Assembly: GCA_052174475.1 (NCBI GenBank) | Contig: JBQMRO010000055.1 | Coordinates: 1-64,000, forward strand | Origin: Arsenophonus sp052174475 | Lineage (GTDB): Bacteria; Pseudomonadota; Gammaproteobacteria; Enterobacterales; Enterobacteriaceae | Length of the DNA: 64,000 nt | Direction of reading: 5' to 3' | Part shown: positions 51,581 to 62,931 of the stretch, piece after piece | Position numbering within the stretch: the first letter of the stretch is position 1 | Layout of the letters: each line of letters opens with the position of its first letter | Made by a program: the position numbers and the translations under genes | The notes under the pieces: model-generated | The model's input: the letters and a program-made list of their open reading frames with translations, nothing else | What the model was told of the DNA's origin: nothing | Database searches by the model: none

Positions 51581-53989
51581 GTATTGTTAAATCATCGCTA
51601 CCTAAAAATCATCAATAAACTAATAAGATCAGTCTCATTTAAAATCTAAGATAACAAAAACGATGATTTTTTTAAACTAACCAATATTGGTTAACGGAAA
51701 TTATTGCTATTTATCAAAATACTGTTAAACAATTCTATTGTTCTTATAGTTATTGATCGCTATCATATCCATATTAAATCCTATTCTTTGAATAAAGAAT
51801 AAAAAAAACAATCAAACAATATCTCTTGCCTTGGATAAATGATTACCTTATTAAATTTCATCAGATATTTTAAAACCAAACAGTAGTCTCATCTATTTTT
51901 ATAACGCAATATTAGTCGTTGATATAAAAATTATGCTAAGAAATTACATGAGGGTGTAATCATATTATTTGTGCTAAACCGTTTAAGTTTATGGCGACGA
52001 CAGAAGAAAGATACCCTCTGTTTATTTTTACCAGCACTGAGCCAGTCCTGTTCATAACGCAGTACAGGACAATAAAGTTTAGTAAAATGTGATAGCTTGT
52101 AGCATTAAAAATGTGCTAAGCTAAAAAGGCGAAGTGTTCGATCTACTGATTTAATATTTCATCACCACAAAAAAATTAACACAATATCACTGGCAAAGAA
52201 ATTTAACATTATACAGTAAGCTCTATATGAGCCAAAACTTTGTCACTTGTATTCTAAGTGACAACTACTACTAAACAAAAACACAATATGAATGTTTGCA
52301 GCAACACTTTTGCAAAAAAACAGTAGAGAAAAATTAACGTTTCCTATCTACAAAAATTAAAATTAACTGAATTTGACACACGATAAACTTTAATGTGATT
52401 ACTATTAACTGCTAATAATTATTTGCGAGCTTAAGCAATAATATCTGAAAACTTTAGCTGTTCTTTCTATTGCCAAAGAAGTATCCATATACCGATACGA
52501 GTAACTTTTCACCTATACTCTATGCTTATCTCTGTAAGCATCCTTCTAAAAACTAGCAGCCTTACTTGAATGCATTAGTAATTACAGTACTATCTCATAG
52601 TATAGTATAATTCTTATGAATTATCCAGTTTGATAATAAAAATAGCAAATAAAATTAGGTCGACAAGCTTTGAGGATGAAATTAAAAAAATAAGTTTGTT
52701 AGGCTAAACAAAAAATAGGAAATATTGTTCCTTAAATCAATAATAAAGATATAATTTTTTATTAATCTATAAACTTTCCCACAGAAGAAATATATCCACC
52801 ATCATTTAAACACTCAAAAATAAATAAAGTTATCTATAATAGCATTAAAAATGCGTAATGGAACACTGCTTATGGTAGCAGTAAAATAATATTTTTATGT
52901 GGTTCGTTTTCGCTTAGTGAAATAGACAATGATTACTAGTATTATTACCTATTCAGGTTTTACCGTCAGGCTTAATTGGCTTTACCAGTATAAAGAATAC
53001 TATTTTAAGACGAAACATAAAAATGGTAATTTTCAAAAAAAACGTGATAATAAGTAAGGAATTAAAACTTAACTTATATCTTTTAAATAAAAACCTAGCA
53101 AATCATCAAAATCTGAGTAGTACCTTATTAGCAATAATACAACATATTACAATATCCTGTCGTGAGTATGTTATTAAGGAGAGTAGGGATTTTTCTACTT
53201 TTAAAATTAAAATAACGGTCAATACGAAACCTTCAGGCCCCGATATCTAACAATGCTGGCTTTTAACTACTAACTAGCTTACTTATAATATATCCTGACT
53301 CCGTAAATGATTAATAACAGTTACGACAAGACTAATCTATTAGCGTTTGTTTCTGGTTTTGGTGAAGTAACACGAAGAAAAGCTCTATATAAAGTCGTAT
53401 CGTGATGGTATTGGTACCGATGGCGACGTTCACATTGTATGTCACAGCCATATCGATAAGGACATTAGGATATAGAAAATTTATAACGAAGAAGAATGTA
53501 ACAAGTGTTAATAACTTGAAATTTGCAAAATCACGCTCTGCAATTAAAGGTTATGTCACTATTTCACTTACTAATTTGCTAAAATCCGTTTTTTTATTTC
53601 ATTTACTTATAAAATTAGCAGTGTGGCATTTACCAATTCAACGCCACTCAAAAAGTTGAACACTAGAAATATTCAAGAGATTAAATAAGAAGAACTCGCA
53701 AATAGAAATATGATAAAGAAAAAACGTTATCAAACGGGTTAATTAATTACAAAAAAGTAGAACCGAAACTTTGTTTTAATCCACATTAACTAACCGATCC
53801 AAAGTCAATCTTCTTACTTACCCGTCAATGAGATATTTATCTGGCCACGCTCTGCAAAGAATCATATCAAATCTAAACCATTTAAAATGAGCTTTAAAGA
53901 AGCTAGTTAGCGCTTATAAATTTTAAATGAGCTGACTTCTTGTGCTACAAAAATTTATTTTAAAATGAAAGTGCAATACAATATTCAAA
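51581..53989. other. Decayed stretch without identified genes
   Basis: It includes an inverted repeat GTCCTGT / ACAGGAC (52045-52051 with 52064-52070). Short open frames at 53023-53250 and 53402-53659 do not match any family I know. Position after RusA suggests late phage genes, which is not supported by any recognisable motif. Confidence 0.35.
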
Positions 53990-54387
53990 TCCTATGATAT
54001 TACCTGCGTTCAAAAGCTACAGGATGAGCAGTCCTTAAAAGCATGCGATGCACTTTAGTGTTTTAGAAACTCTAGAAATTGTACGCAGCATAAATTTATT
54101 AATTTAATCTCTAAACTAAAAGAAAAAGAGATTTATTTTCATAGTTTGATGAATTCAATTAATATCCCCCCTCAGCAGGCCATTTTTCATGTGATGAATG
54201 CCGTTAGCAAAATGGAACAGAAAATGATTGTTAAGTGTACTAAGACAGATTTAGCACTGGAAAGAAATAGAAACGGTGAAGGCTTAAGCTCCAACCCCAC
54301 AACAACGATAGATTTTGTTCATTATCTTGCTATACAGCAAGAACAGGATAAAAATTACTTAACTCTAATCATAGTAGAAAAGTGCTA
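53990..54387 (+). pseudogene. Serine recombinase (resolvase/invertase) pseudogene
   Basis: The 3' half is clear: RSINLLINLISKLKEKEIYF (about 54088-54140) followed by SLMNSIN then PPQQAIFHVMNAVSKMEQ (to 54215) and KMIVKCTKTDLALERNRNGE (to 54280). The family pattern is GRSLRHLxDLVxxLxxRGxxFRSLTxxIDTTTPxGRFxFHVMxALAxMERELIxERTxxGLxAARxxGR. A weak N-terminal piece KLQDEQSLKACDAL is at about 54010. The catalytic Ser region and the C-terminal helix-turn-helix are gone. Enzymes of this family flip or excise DNA segments, for example phage tail-fibre inverters. The open frame 54146-54388 covers the last part. Confidence 0.75.
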
Positions 54388-54480
54388 GTATTAAGATATA
54401 GGATATAATTAAACAATATTTATAGATATTGTTTAATTAATAAAATACTCAATCAGATCAAACTGCCTATGATAAAAAAT

Positions 54481-54523
54481 AATAGTAAAGCTACTCTGCT
54501 GAGAGTAGAGTAGCTTTACTATT
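54481..54523. terminator. Strong perfect hairpin, 17-bp stem
   Basis: AATAGTAAAGCTACTCT (54481-54497) pairs perfectly with 54507-54523 across a 9-base loop. TTTT follows within the arm end on the plus strand and AATA on the other, so it could end transcripts from either side. It lies about 95 bases after the recombinase remnant and 110 bases before a small frame with a good ribosome-binding site. It is the longest perfect stem I found in the window. Confidence 0.6.
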
Positions 54524-54633
54524 TTGGCGACTTTTTGGATTTAAATATTGAGTATTGTATTTTCATATTGTATATATGAAAAGAACAACAATCATGTAAG
54601 TGAGATACAATTAAAATTGAGAAGGAATATATA

Positions 54634-54750
54634 ATGCCGTTTTCTATGTATAGAACTATTAAAAATTTTCTGTGTATTGTTAGCATTTGTGATTTATTCT
54701 TATGCATTCCATCAAAACAACAAGAAGAATTAATAAATCAATCTCTATAA
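54634..54750 (+). CDS. Possible short secreted peptide or truncated exported protein
   Basis: A 38-codon frame with a good Shine-Dalgarno (GAAGGA, 54621-54626, seven bases before ATG). It encodes MPFSMYRTIKNFLCIVSICD followed by LFLCIPSKQQEELINQSL: a basic N-region, a hydrophobic core and then a polar Gln/Glu segment, the look of a signal peptide with the first residues of a mature protein. The polar part faintly recalls the start of two-partner-secretion transporters, but that is a guess. It may simply be the leftover start of a dead gene, since nothing readable follows. Confidence 0.3.
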   Translation: MPFSMYRTIKNFLCIVSICDLFLCIPSKQQEELINQSL

Positions 54751-56355
54751 GAGAGAAATAGGATAAATACTAATTGTTGGTTTTAATCGATTTGAGTTAG
54801 AATTAACAGCTAAATTATACTTGTTATTTAAAATAAATAGATCGAACGAACTATTATAATAGCCATTTATTCAATAATAAATTCTACCAAAAAGTATTAA
54901 AAACGCTACTCAATTATAAAGATTAATAATAAAATTACAAATGCGGCTAAAACTTTAGTAAAATCTCCGGCATAAATACTAAATTTTCTTTAGTTATTAT
55001 TTTTATACGAGCTAAGAATTTTATGCATAGGAAAAGCGTAGTTTTTAAACATTCCTGAAAGGAAAAAATCTTCAATTGTTTTGTTTAGCACTTATATAAA
55101 ATAAAGAATAGCTTATGTTTATAAATATTTTTCTAAACATGGAAATACAATAACTCTCTATAGCCATTTAGGTTTTATCTATGTACATAGATACTTAGCA
55201 GTAAAAAGAATTAGAATCGTATATCAATACCTACATTCTTAGAAGAATGTAAGCAGGTAATTACAACTACACATATTGTTAATCGTAATTTATAGATCCT
55301 AGCAGTAAACTAGGCACATTATTTCTTGCTAGCTTCTAGCTAGCAAGAAAATTACGAGACAAGATAATCTTTTATGCCATTGTTAGTACTGATTATATAC
55401 AATTTGAGGATTTCTCTCGGATACTTATAGATTAAGTGAAATATTAAGCTTATATTTAAAAAATTCTGCTGCTAAAATTGAACTTTTCATACTTGCATAA
55501 AATTAATTATGCTTAAATTAAGCAGAATTAAAGTACTTATTAAGCTTTAATCTATTTAAAGAATAGATTATTTATATGTATACGTACAAACATTACCAAT
55601 ATAATTCATATAAAATAATTATATATAAATAAATTATGATTTGATCCATTCTTAATAAGAATGGATATATTAAATTAACTTAAAAATACAGGATATAAGG
55701 CTATATAGTTTTATTTCTAGAGCTTTATGACTATCCAACAGATAAAACATGAAAAAAGTTCCTCGCAGAGTTTTATACTGCATCTTTAAATATATTAACT
55801 TATATAATGAATTTTATTGTTTCTTTTTAAGAAAAATTCTTGAACGGAGCAAAATGGCTATAATAAAATATTATGGCATTTATATCCTATTTTAGCTCCA
55901 AATGCCCTAGCAACATTATACACAGGATACTGTGTACTCGGAAACTATCTACTTAAAAAGTAGATTTATAATAAAGTCAAAGTTAAATACATTTGGCAGC
56001 GACATATTAATTCTCCTTCATTACGTCACCATAAATCCCATTCCTACAATTCACAGTCTCACACCGCCTATTCATCATCATGATGAATAGTAAAGTAGCT
56101 TAATTTAAAGAGAGGTTTATGAAAATAGTAGCCATTATATCGAACTTAATGGAATACGTCAACTAACCGATAAAATTCATCCGACCTTATAGCGGATCTG
56201 GAAGAAAAATTTCCTTAACAGCATAAAAAGCTTAAACAGAATGTTTCTTGGATGGTTTAAATAGTCTATCAAGACTGGATAAATAAACAGTATCTATTAG
56301 AATATTTTATTTATAACAGAATCTATAAAAAATCTTTATAATATATTAATTTTAT
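54751..56355. other. Gene-free AT-rich region with several perfect hairpins
   Basis: No gene identified. Perfect stems include TACATTCTT/AAGAATGTA (55232-55251), TTTCTTGCTAGC/GCTAGCAAGAAA (55322-55350, 12 bp), TAATCTATT/AATAGATTA (55548-55570), ATCCATTCTT/AAGAATGGAT (55644-55666) and CTATTCATCA/TGATGAATAG (about 56069-56091). None has the GC-rich stem and U run of a standard terminator. Confidence 0.5.
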
Positions 56356-56432
<77 letters not shown>

Positions 56433-56614
56433 TTAGAAAGCGCTAATTTAGCAAAAATAATATCATTGGATTATACGGTTGCTGAACACTGAGTCAACGT
56501 CTTTTCAGTGAAATTATATATTTGCTTATCTTCTAACTATCAATAAAACTGACAGCATCATTTTTTTCTGACAAAATAGCAGTATTATAATATTTTTATG
56601 GATTTATAAAATAA

Positions 56615-57490
56615 ATGTCAGCAAAAATTATCAATGGAAAAATGATTTCTGAAACAATTGAACAGGAAATTGCCGAAAAAGTTAAATTAAGACTTTCACT
56701 AGGGAAGCGAGCTCCAGGACTTGCTGTCATTTTAGTCGGTAATAACCCGGCTTCACAGATCTATGTAAACAATAAGCGTCGTACTTGCGAAATAGTTGGT
56801 TTTATTTCTCGCTCATATGATTTATTGGAAAAAACCACTGAGCTTGAACTTTTACAATTAATTAATCAACTTAATAATGACAAGACAATTGATGGCATAC
56901 TGATTCAATTACCACTACCAAAAACTATCGAGTATATCAAGATATTAGAACATATACATCCAGACAAAGATGTTGATGGTTTTCATCCTTATAACATAGG
57001 CCGTCTTTGCCAACGCGCCCCAAGACTACGCCCTTGCACATCTCGCGGTATTATTACTTTACTTGAACGCTACCAGATTAATTTACTTGGTTTAAATGCA
57101 GTTATCGTTGGTGCTTCAAATATCGTAGGTCGCCCTATGAGTCTGGAATTACTACTCTCTGGTTGTACAACTACCGTCACCCACCGCTTTACTACTAATT
57201 TACGTCACCATATAGAGCGAGCTGATTTACTAGTCGTAGCTATTGGTAAACCAAATTTTATTCCCGGTGAATGGATAAAACCTGGCGCTATTGTTATAGA
57301 TGTAGGAATTAATCTGCTTGAAAATGGCAAAATTACCGGCGATATCCGTTATAAAGAAGCACAGAAACGCGCCAGTTGGATTACCCATGTTATTGGTGGC
57401 GTTGGCCCAATGACAGTGGCAACACTCATGCAAAATACTTTGCAAGCTTGTGAAGATTATCATGACATTAAAATATCTACCAATAGGTAA
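56615..57490 (+). CDS. folD: Methylenetetrahydrofolate dehydrogenase / cyclohydrolase
   Basis: A 291-residue bifunctional cytosolic enzyme interconverting 5,10-methylene-, methenyl- and 10-formyl-tetrahydrofolate for purine, Met-tRNA formylation and thymidylate metabolism. The active-site Lys is in YVNNKRRTCE (about residues 50-59), with QLPLPK (about 98-103) and DVDGFHPYNIGRL (about 121-133). The NADP-binding loop is GASNIVGRP (about 168-176), and GGVGPMT lies near the end. Length is close to E. coli FolD (288). No obvious Shine-Dalgarno precedes the ATG at 56615. In E. coli folD is followed by ybcJ, ybcI and cysS; here the region to cysS is decayed. Confidence 0.98.
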   Translation: MSAKIINGKMISETIEQEIAEKVKLRLSLGKRAPGLAVILVGNNPASQIYVNNKRRTCEIVGFISRSYDLLEKTTELELLQLINQLNNDKTIDGILIQLPLPKTIEYIKILEHIHPDKDVDGFHPYNIGRLCQRAPRLRPCTSRGIITLLERYQINLLGLNAVIVGASNIVGRPMSLELLLSGCTTTVTHRFTTNLRHHIERADLLVVAIGKPNFIPGEWIKPGAIVIDVGINLLENGKITGDIRYKEAQKRASWITHVIGGVGPMTVATLMQNTLQACEDYHDIKISTNR

Positions 57491-59439
57491 AAAAATAAAA
57501 ATTAAATTTTATATGGATAAAAGTCAATAATAAATTATATGATTTATCAAAACCGTAAGGTTGTGGGATTGGGGATAGAGTAGAGCAGCAGACAAAGTGC
57601 TTAGTAAAGTGATGCAAAACTTGATGACTAAATTAAAACCTGTAAATCTTGTAAAATTAGCAAAAAAATATTTCACTTATAATAACAATCGAGTAATAAT
57701 TAAAGATTAATCTTTAATTATAAGAAATATTTATTATTACTTCTTATAGCCTATGTACTTATAGAGCTAATTTTTTTGCTTAATTTTTAGTTATTTTAAA
57801 GAATATCTTGTTACTTTTAAAGTAAAAGAGTAAATATTCATAATATAATTTTTATTATATAATAATAGCAAGTTTCTTCTGTTTCTGGAAAAAATATTTT
57901 ACTAATCTTTTAGTGCTTAAAAGATATAAGAACATTTTACTGTTTTAAAATTGATAATAAGATTCCTTTGTTTTATTAGTTAAATAACATCTCGATTTAT
58001 TATGAGCAGTATTTTTACAAACTTAACAAACAACACTTCATATATTTCTCCTAAACTTAGGATTAAATTTTAGATATATAGGTAAATGAACTGTTTCAGT
58101 TATAAATCTCTATATTTTACTCAATACTGAGACTGTTAAAAAACAATGTCTATTAAAATGGGTCATTTGAACATATCAAAACCTTGGTATAATGATAAAA
58201 ACCATCTATTTTTTATTATTTTTATTGATTATTTGATATTTAATATATTTATCACTACCTATATCGCTATTCGCTTTTCTTTATTAAATAGCAAGAAGTT
58301 GTTTTATCTTTTTCTATTGTTTTGTTGACGATAGATTTTAACGTTAAAAATTTGTTTTATTGTTAGATTAAAGACTCTCTATAAAGGATAGGGAGATTAA
58401 CATAAATCATCAATATAACTAAGATAGGATTATTATTAGTTGTTAGAGACAAGCTAATACATTTAAGATTTATTTTCTATGATCTAACAAAACTTAATAT
58501 AAGGTTAATAATAACTTCCAAGTTATTAGTAATAAGTTCTTTATCTGTAATATATTTTGTCGTTACAAAAATTTTAAAGAAATATTGTATCAATGAATTG
58601 TTAGTTCATCATTTTACTCTCATAACAGTCAAACAACTAGACTAATTTAAAAACAAAATGAAAATTACCATATAGTTAAACATTGTAATGTTCGACATGG
58701 CCGAACCAGCATGTATTTTAGTACGCTAAAATAGTAAGAGTTGGTAAATAGGTAGCAAGTAATAAATGATGATATGTAACCATCGTAGCGTAAATGAACC
58801 GATACTGCTATTTTATACTAAACAATAACGCTAATATTGATTATTATCATACCTATGTTACACTTAGTGCCAATATCGCTAAAGTTATCGGTAAAGTGCA
58901 AACTGGCAGTAATAATTTAAAACTAAGCGGTTGAACAAAGTTATTTTGCTTTTTCTGTTGATAACATTTATCATTAAACAGAAGTCTACAAAAAAATTAA
59001 AATTTTTACGACTCTTTTCTTTTCATTAACATCAATTACAGTAATCATTATATAGACTTTAAAAGTAGTAACCTCTCCGGTAAGAGAGGTTCTCATATTA
59101 TTTTTAGCACTAAGATGGCTGCTATATTTTAAGTATGCGTGCTACGGTAATATTAAACTATTTGTATTGGTTTGCGGTTAATAGAGATGGCATAGAAGAT
59201 AATTGAGAAACACCTTCCTCTATCACCTCATCACTTAGAGTGGTGAGTAATGAAACAGAACAACAGGCATACTTTATGTTTAAAGTGGTAAATTTTATCT
59301 TTTTACCATTAGTCATCAATAAACATTTACTTCCAGATTATTATCTGGACCATCGAAGCACAGCCCTATTCATGACAATATAGTTCTGATAGGGATCTAG
59401 TTAAGACAAAAATATCATGATGATAATGCCTTTTATCTC
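57491..59439. other. Decayed region between folD and an IS481 remnant
   Basis: By E. coli order ybcJ and ybcI would be here, but I can read neither. A perfect 26-base palindrome (ATAATTAAAGATT and complement) is at 57696-57721 and may end the folD transcript. AACCTCTC/GAGAGGTT forms an 8-bp stem at 59070-59091. A stretch near 58850-58940 (TYVTLSANIAKVIGKVQTG) recalls the YMHLSxIxVKxGQKVxRG segment of M23 peptidoglycan peptidases, too weakly to call a gene. The 58146-58328 frame (60 codons, F/I/L-rich) looks spurious. Confidence 0.4.
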
Positions 59440-60345
59440 AGGAAATTACGAAATCTAAATCAGTGCCGTTCTTTATGCCAACAAAGATCTTGTGCTTTTT
59501 TAGCTAAGTATTTAGTATATTCGAACTTATTGTTGCTAAAGAATAAAAACGAGATAATGTTGATGATCACAGACATATTCTACATCGTTTACTGAGATTT
59601 GGTAAACGCTCGCTTAGGAAAAAAGGTAGTCATTTTTCTGCAAAAAATATTTTCTCCCTTTTGCCGATCTGATGACAGTCGTACGCGAATTCTTAAACTC
59701 GTTGCATCTAGATCTGGACTGGATCACTGTTTGTGTAGTTTACAAAAAGAGTTTGCATGAAATGAGACAGAAACCCAGAACCCGAACTATAAAACGTTTT
59801 AAATCTATGAGCCTTTCATCATTTTCACTTAGTGCAGAATATATATTCTGCAAATTCTAAACAAAACATAGATTACGCAATTTAATTGGTTTTTATTCGC
59901 CTTTACCAGGCTAAGATTATGATCAATGTTAAACGATTCTTACTTGATCTTAACTAAATGTACCAATTGATATACTTTGGTACTTATAGATAATGGCAAA
60001 GAACTTACAAGACCGACTTTTTAATCTGTGCAAAAACATTCAGTTACCAAAAAATAGAAATTCAACCATTATGTGTACAGAGCTTGACATAGAATACGGA
60101 CTTAGTCCGTTGCTGAATTCTTAAATAAATGGTATAGGCCTAGAGATTTGATGTGCGTATAGAACATATACTATAAAACTATCCTTTCAATTCTGATCAA
60201 AAACCTGAGATCACTCTGCATGATATTCTTAACTGTATAATCAAGAATTATCTAATTAGTTAAATAGTAAAACTCCATTGCAGTCTATGAAAGACTAACT
60301 AAAATTAAATCTGAATTATTCAAAATAATACACTATTTTTAAAAA
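59440..60345 (+). pseudogene. IS481-family transposase pseudogene
   Basis: It is readable over most of its length. An N-terminal helix-turn-helix region comes first (AKYLVYSNLL, then DDHRHILHRL at about 59560). DDLMTVVREFLN is represented by MTVVREFLNSLHLDLDWITV (59672-59731, with the frame shifting between SRSGLDHCL and this line), then RIYEPF/KRFKSM (family HKPFKAYEPG). LIDNGKELT and DRLFNLCKN (about 59975-60040) is the catalytic D-N-G-x-E-F-T block. CTELDIEYGLSPLLNS (60072-60120; family LGIEHRLTPPxxPQTNG) follows. SKTPLQSMKD (60258-60290) ends it. DDE residues survive only in separate frames, so it is inactive. A second, smaller remnant of the same kind is at 17930-18165. Confidence 0.82.
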
Positions 60346-60758
60346 AAGTAACCATCAAGATTAAACAATCTTGCTCATATAATATTTGGGTCAAAATGGA
60401 ATACGGTTAAGGATACAGAAACATATAGCAAAAGCGCCCGAGTATAAATCATTAGGATACAACCGGCTCCCATATCAATTCTACGATAATTAAATTGATT
60501 TAATATACTGATAAAATAACTTCTACAAAGAAACATTCTATTTAACTACTACTATTTTGCTATTAACGATAAATTAAACTAATGTTATCTCGGTCTATCA
60601 AAATTCATTGTTTCAAACAATAAAATATATGTAACTGACGTCACCACTGAAATGAAATTTTCCACTTAATAAGCAAATATTGCTTACTACACAGTAAGCT
60701 AAATCTTATCTAAAGATAATCAATATAACAACATATAGATTAAATTTAATACTGTTTT
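60346..60758. other. Gene-free spacer downstream of cysS
   Basis: I see no gene here. It contains a small stem AAGATT/AATCTT at about 60358-60373. No clear cysS terminator was found. Confidence 0.45.
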
Positions 60759-62150
60759 TTACTTACAACGCCATACTGTTCCTTGCGGATTATCCTCTAA
60801 AATAATACCCATTTTAGTCAGCTGATCACGAACTAAATCAGCTTGCGCCCATAATTTCTTTTCGCGTGCATCATTACGTTTTTTAATTAAAATCTCAATT
60901 TTTTCTATGTCAATACTATGAGAAACTTGTACTTGATTTTGTAAAAATTGTTCAGGATTTTGTGTTAGTAATCCTAATATATTGGTTAATTGACGTAATT
61001 GTACTGCTAATCCATTCGCCATTGCTATATTATTGACTTTCAATCGATTAATTTCTCTTACTAAATCAAATAAAACTGAATAAGCATCCGGAGTATTAAA
61101 GTCATCGTTCATCGCTTGCATAAAACGCTGCTTAAATATTTCATTTTCAACAGATTTAATATTATTAGTATCTGTATATCGTAAAGCGGTATAAAGACGC
61201 TCGAGAGCTGCTCGAGCTTGTTTTAAATTTTCTTCGGTATAGTTTAATTGGCTACGGTAATGTCCTGATAATAAGAAATAACGCACTGTTTCGGCATCAT
61301 AATGCGTCAATACATCACGAATTGTAAAGAAATTATTTAATGATTTTGACATTTTTTCTTGATTAATCATAACCATTCCAGTATGCATCCAATAGTTTAC
61401 ATAGGGTCCATTATGAACACATGTTGATTGAGCTATTTCATTTTCATGATGAGGAAACATCAAATCTGCTCCACCACCATGGATATCAAAATGTTCACCT
61501 AGTGCTTTTCCATTCATAGCAGAGCATTCGATATGCCAACCTGGTTGGCCATTCCCCCAAGGGGAAGACCAACTTAGTTCATTGGGTTTAGATATTTTCC
61601 ATAATACAAAATCTAATGGATTAAGTTTAGCATCTGCGACTTCAACTCGCGCTCCAGCTTTTAATTGCTCAAGATCTTGGCGGGATAATAATCCATAATC
61701 AGGAGCACTATTAATAGCAAACATAACATCGCCATTGTCTGCAATATAAGCATGGCCATGCTCAATTAGTTTTTCGGTCAAAGCAATAATTTCTTTAATA
61801 TGGTGTGTTACTCTTGGCTCAAGATTAGGACGAAAAATATTTAAGGCATCAAAATCTTTGTACATTTCAATTAACATACGTGATGTCAAGGCGTCATATG
61901 TTTCATTATTTTCAGCAGCCCGTTTAATAATTTTATCATCCACGTCAGTAATATTACGTATATAAGTCAGATCATAACCAAGATAACGCAAATAACGACT
62001 AACCACATCAAATACTACAAAGGTTCTCCCATGACCAATATGACATAAATCATAAATAGTAACGCCACACACGTACATTCCAATTTTACCTGGAATGATC
62101 GGTATAAACTCTTCTTTTTGACGACTTAGTGTATTATAAATTTTTAACAT
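60759..62150 (-). CDS. cysS: Cysteinyl-tRNA synthetase
   Basis: A 463-residue class Ia synthetase (461 in E. coli). The zinc ligands are present: C28 in MYVCGVTIYD, Cys in HIECSAM, and His/Glu in MFPHHENE. HIGH is CHIGHGRT (residues 36-43) and KMSKS is EKMSKSLNN (about 266-273). The C-terminal anticodon-binding helical domain ends in NPQGTVWRCK. No frame damage. In E. coli it lies next to ppiB in the divergent direction, as here (ppiB is dead on the plus strand upstream). Confidence 0.99.
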   Translation of the reverse strand: MLKIYNTLSRQKEEFIPIIPGKIGMYVCGVTIYDLCHIGHGRTFVVFDVVSRYLRYLGYDLTYIRNITDVDDKIIKRAAENNETYDALTSRMLIEMYKDFDALNIFRPNLEPRVTHHIKEIIALTEKLIEHGHAYIADNGDVMFAINSAPDYGLLSRQDLEQLKAGARVEVADAKLNPLDFVLWKISKPNELSWSSPWGNGQPGWHIECSAMNGKALGEHFDIHGGGADLMFPHHENEIAQSTCVHNGPYVNYWMHTGMVMINQEKMSKSLNNFFTIRDVLTHYDAETVRYFLLSGHYRSQLNYTEENLKQARAALERLYTALRYTDTNNIKSVENEIFKQRFMQAMNDDFNTPDAYSVLFDLVREINRLKVNNIAMANGLAVQLRQLTNILGLLTQNPEQFLQNQVQVSHSIDIEKIEILIKKRNDAREKKLWAQADLVRDQLTKMGIILEDNPQGTVWRCK

Positions 62151-62431
62151 TAAGAATTTCCCATCATCAGCGGAATATACATATGCGCAAATGGTTTAGC
62201 CTAATTATAGGCTATACAAGCTACTCTCTTTCTATCAATAAATTCTACTACTAAAAACCTATATTTTTGAATTACCTAACCAGAAAGTATAGGGAAATTA
62301 TTTAACATTCAATAAATACTGATCTAATTAATATTATATTAGTATAATATAGTTGACATGCTTTAAATTACTTATTTTTCTTTTAATTTTACATTACTTA
62401 TAACAATTTATCAGGGGTAAAGGGGGGTAAG
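62151..62431. promoter_or_regulatory. Divergent cysS / ppiB-lpxH control region
   Basis: A 281-base gap between cysS (minus) and the ruined ppiB (plus). It contains a plus-strand TTGACA at about 62352-62357, but I see no good -10 at standard spacing, so no promoter is called. Any promoter for lpxH is either here, reading through the dead ppiB, or inside the dead gene. Confidence 0.35.
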
Positions 62432-62931
62432 ATAGGTAATTTCACACCAACTTAAAGGATTTTATCATTAAAATATTTAATAAAAAATTACCCCATAACA
62501 GTAATAGTTTTTAAACTATTGTCGTAATGGATTTACCATAAAACGATTTATGTCACGTTATTAACGACATTAATGATCTAGTATGGAAGTTTTAAACTAA
62601 GAATGCAGCAAAAAAAAAAATAATTAAAGATCTAAATCAAAAATGATTACGAATAAACGACTTAAAAATAACCAATGGGGTACGCACTTGATCTAGACTC
62701 AATGATCCATATTCATCAACAGTAAAATTCTTTATTAATATTATCAATAATGACTTTCTAAATTTCTGTTTAAAACAATAAAATTGTTAGGGTTAACTAT
62801 ATCTTTAGCAAAATAGCTAAAAGAATGGAGATTATTGATAGAATTAAACCATTTTAAACAGGTTGTAGTGGCTTATTTTAAAAATGCCCGTTAAAGACGT
62901 TATCATTAAATGCGTAACCATTAATAAATAA
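62432..62931 (+). pseudogene. ppiB: Cyclophilin PpiB pseudogene
   Basis: It keeps its full physical length and ends 10 bases before lpxH, the ancestral arrangement. Pieces in order are NFTPT and RILSLKYL (family TFHTNHGDIVIKTF), GSFKLRMQQK and LKIXIKND (family GGFEPGMKQKATKEPIKNEA), HSSTVKFFINIINNDFLNF (about 62710-62765; family HSATAQFFINVVDNDFLNF), and PVKDVIIKCVTINK before the stop at 62929-62931 (family PKEDVIIESVTVSE). PpiB is a cytoplasmic prolyl isomerase that is dispensable in E. coli. Many stops and shifts make it inactive. FkpB, another prolyl isomerase, is also dead in this window. Confidence 0.87.

Noticed and set aside
58690..58945. Possible M23 peptidase (MepM-like) pseudogene
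   Set aside because: Only one segment recalls the family and it is short; catalytic His motifs were not found and position gives no support.
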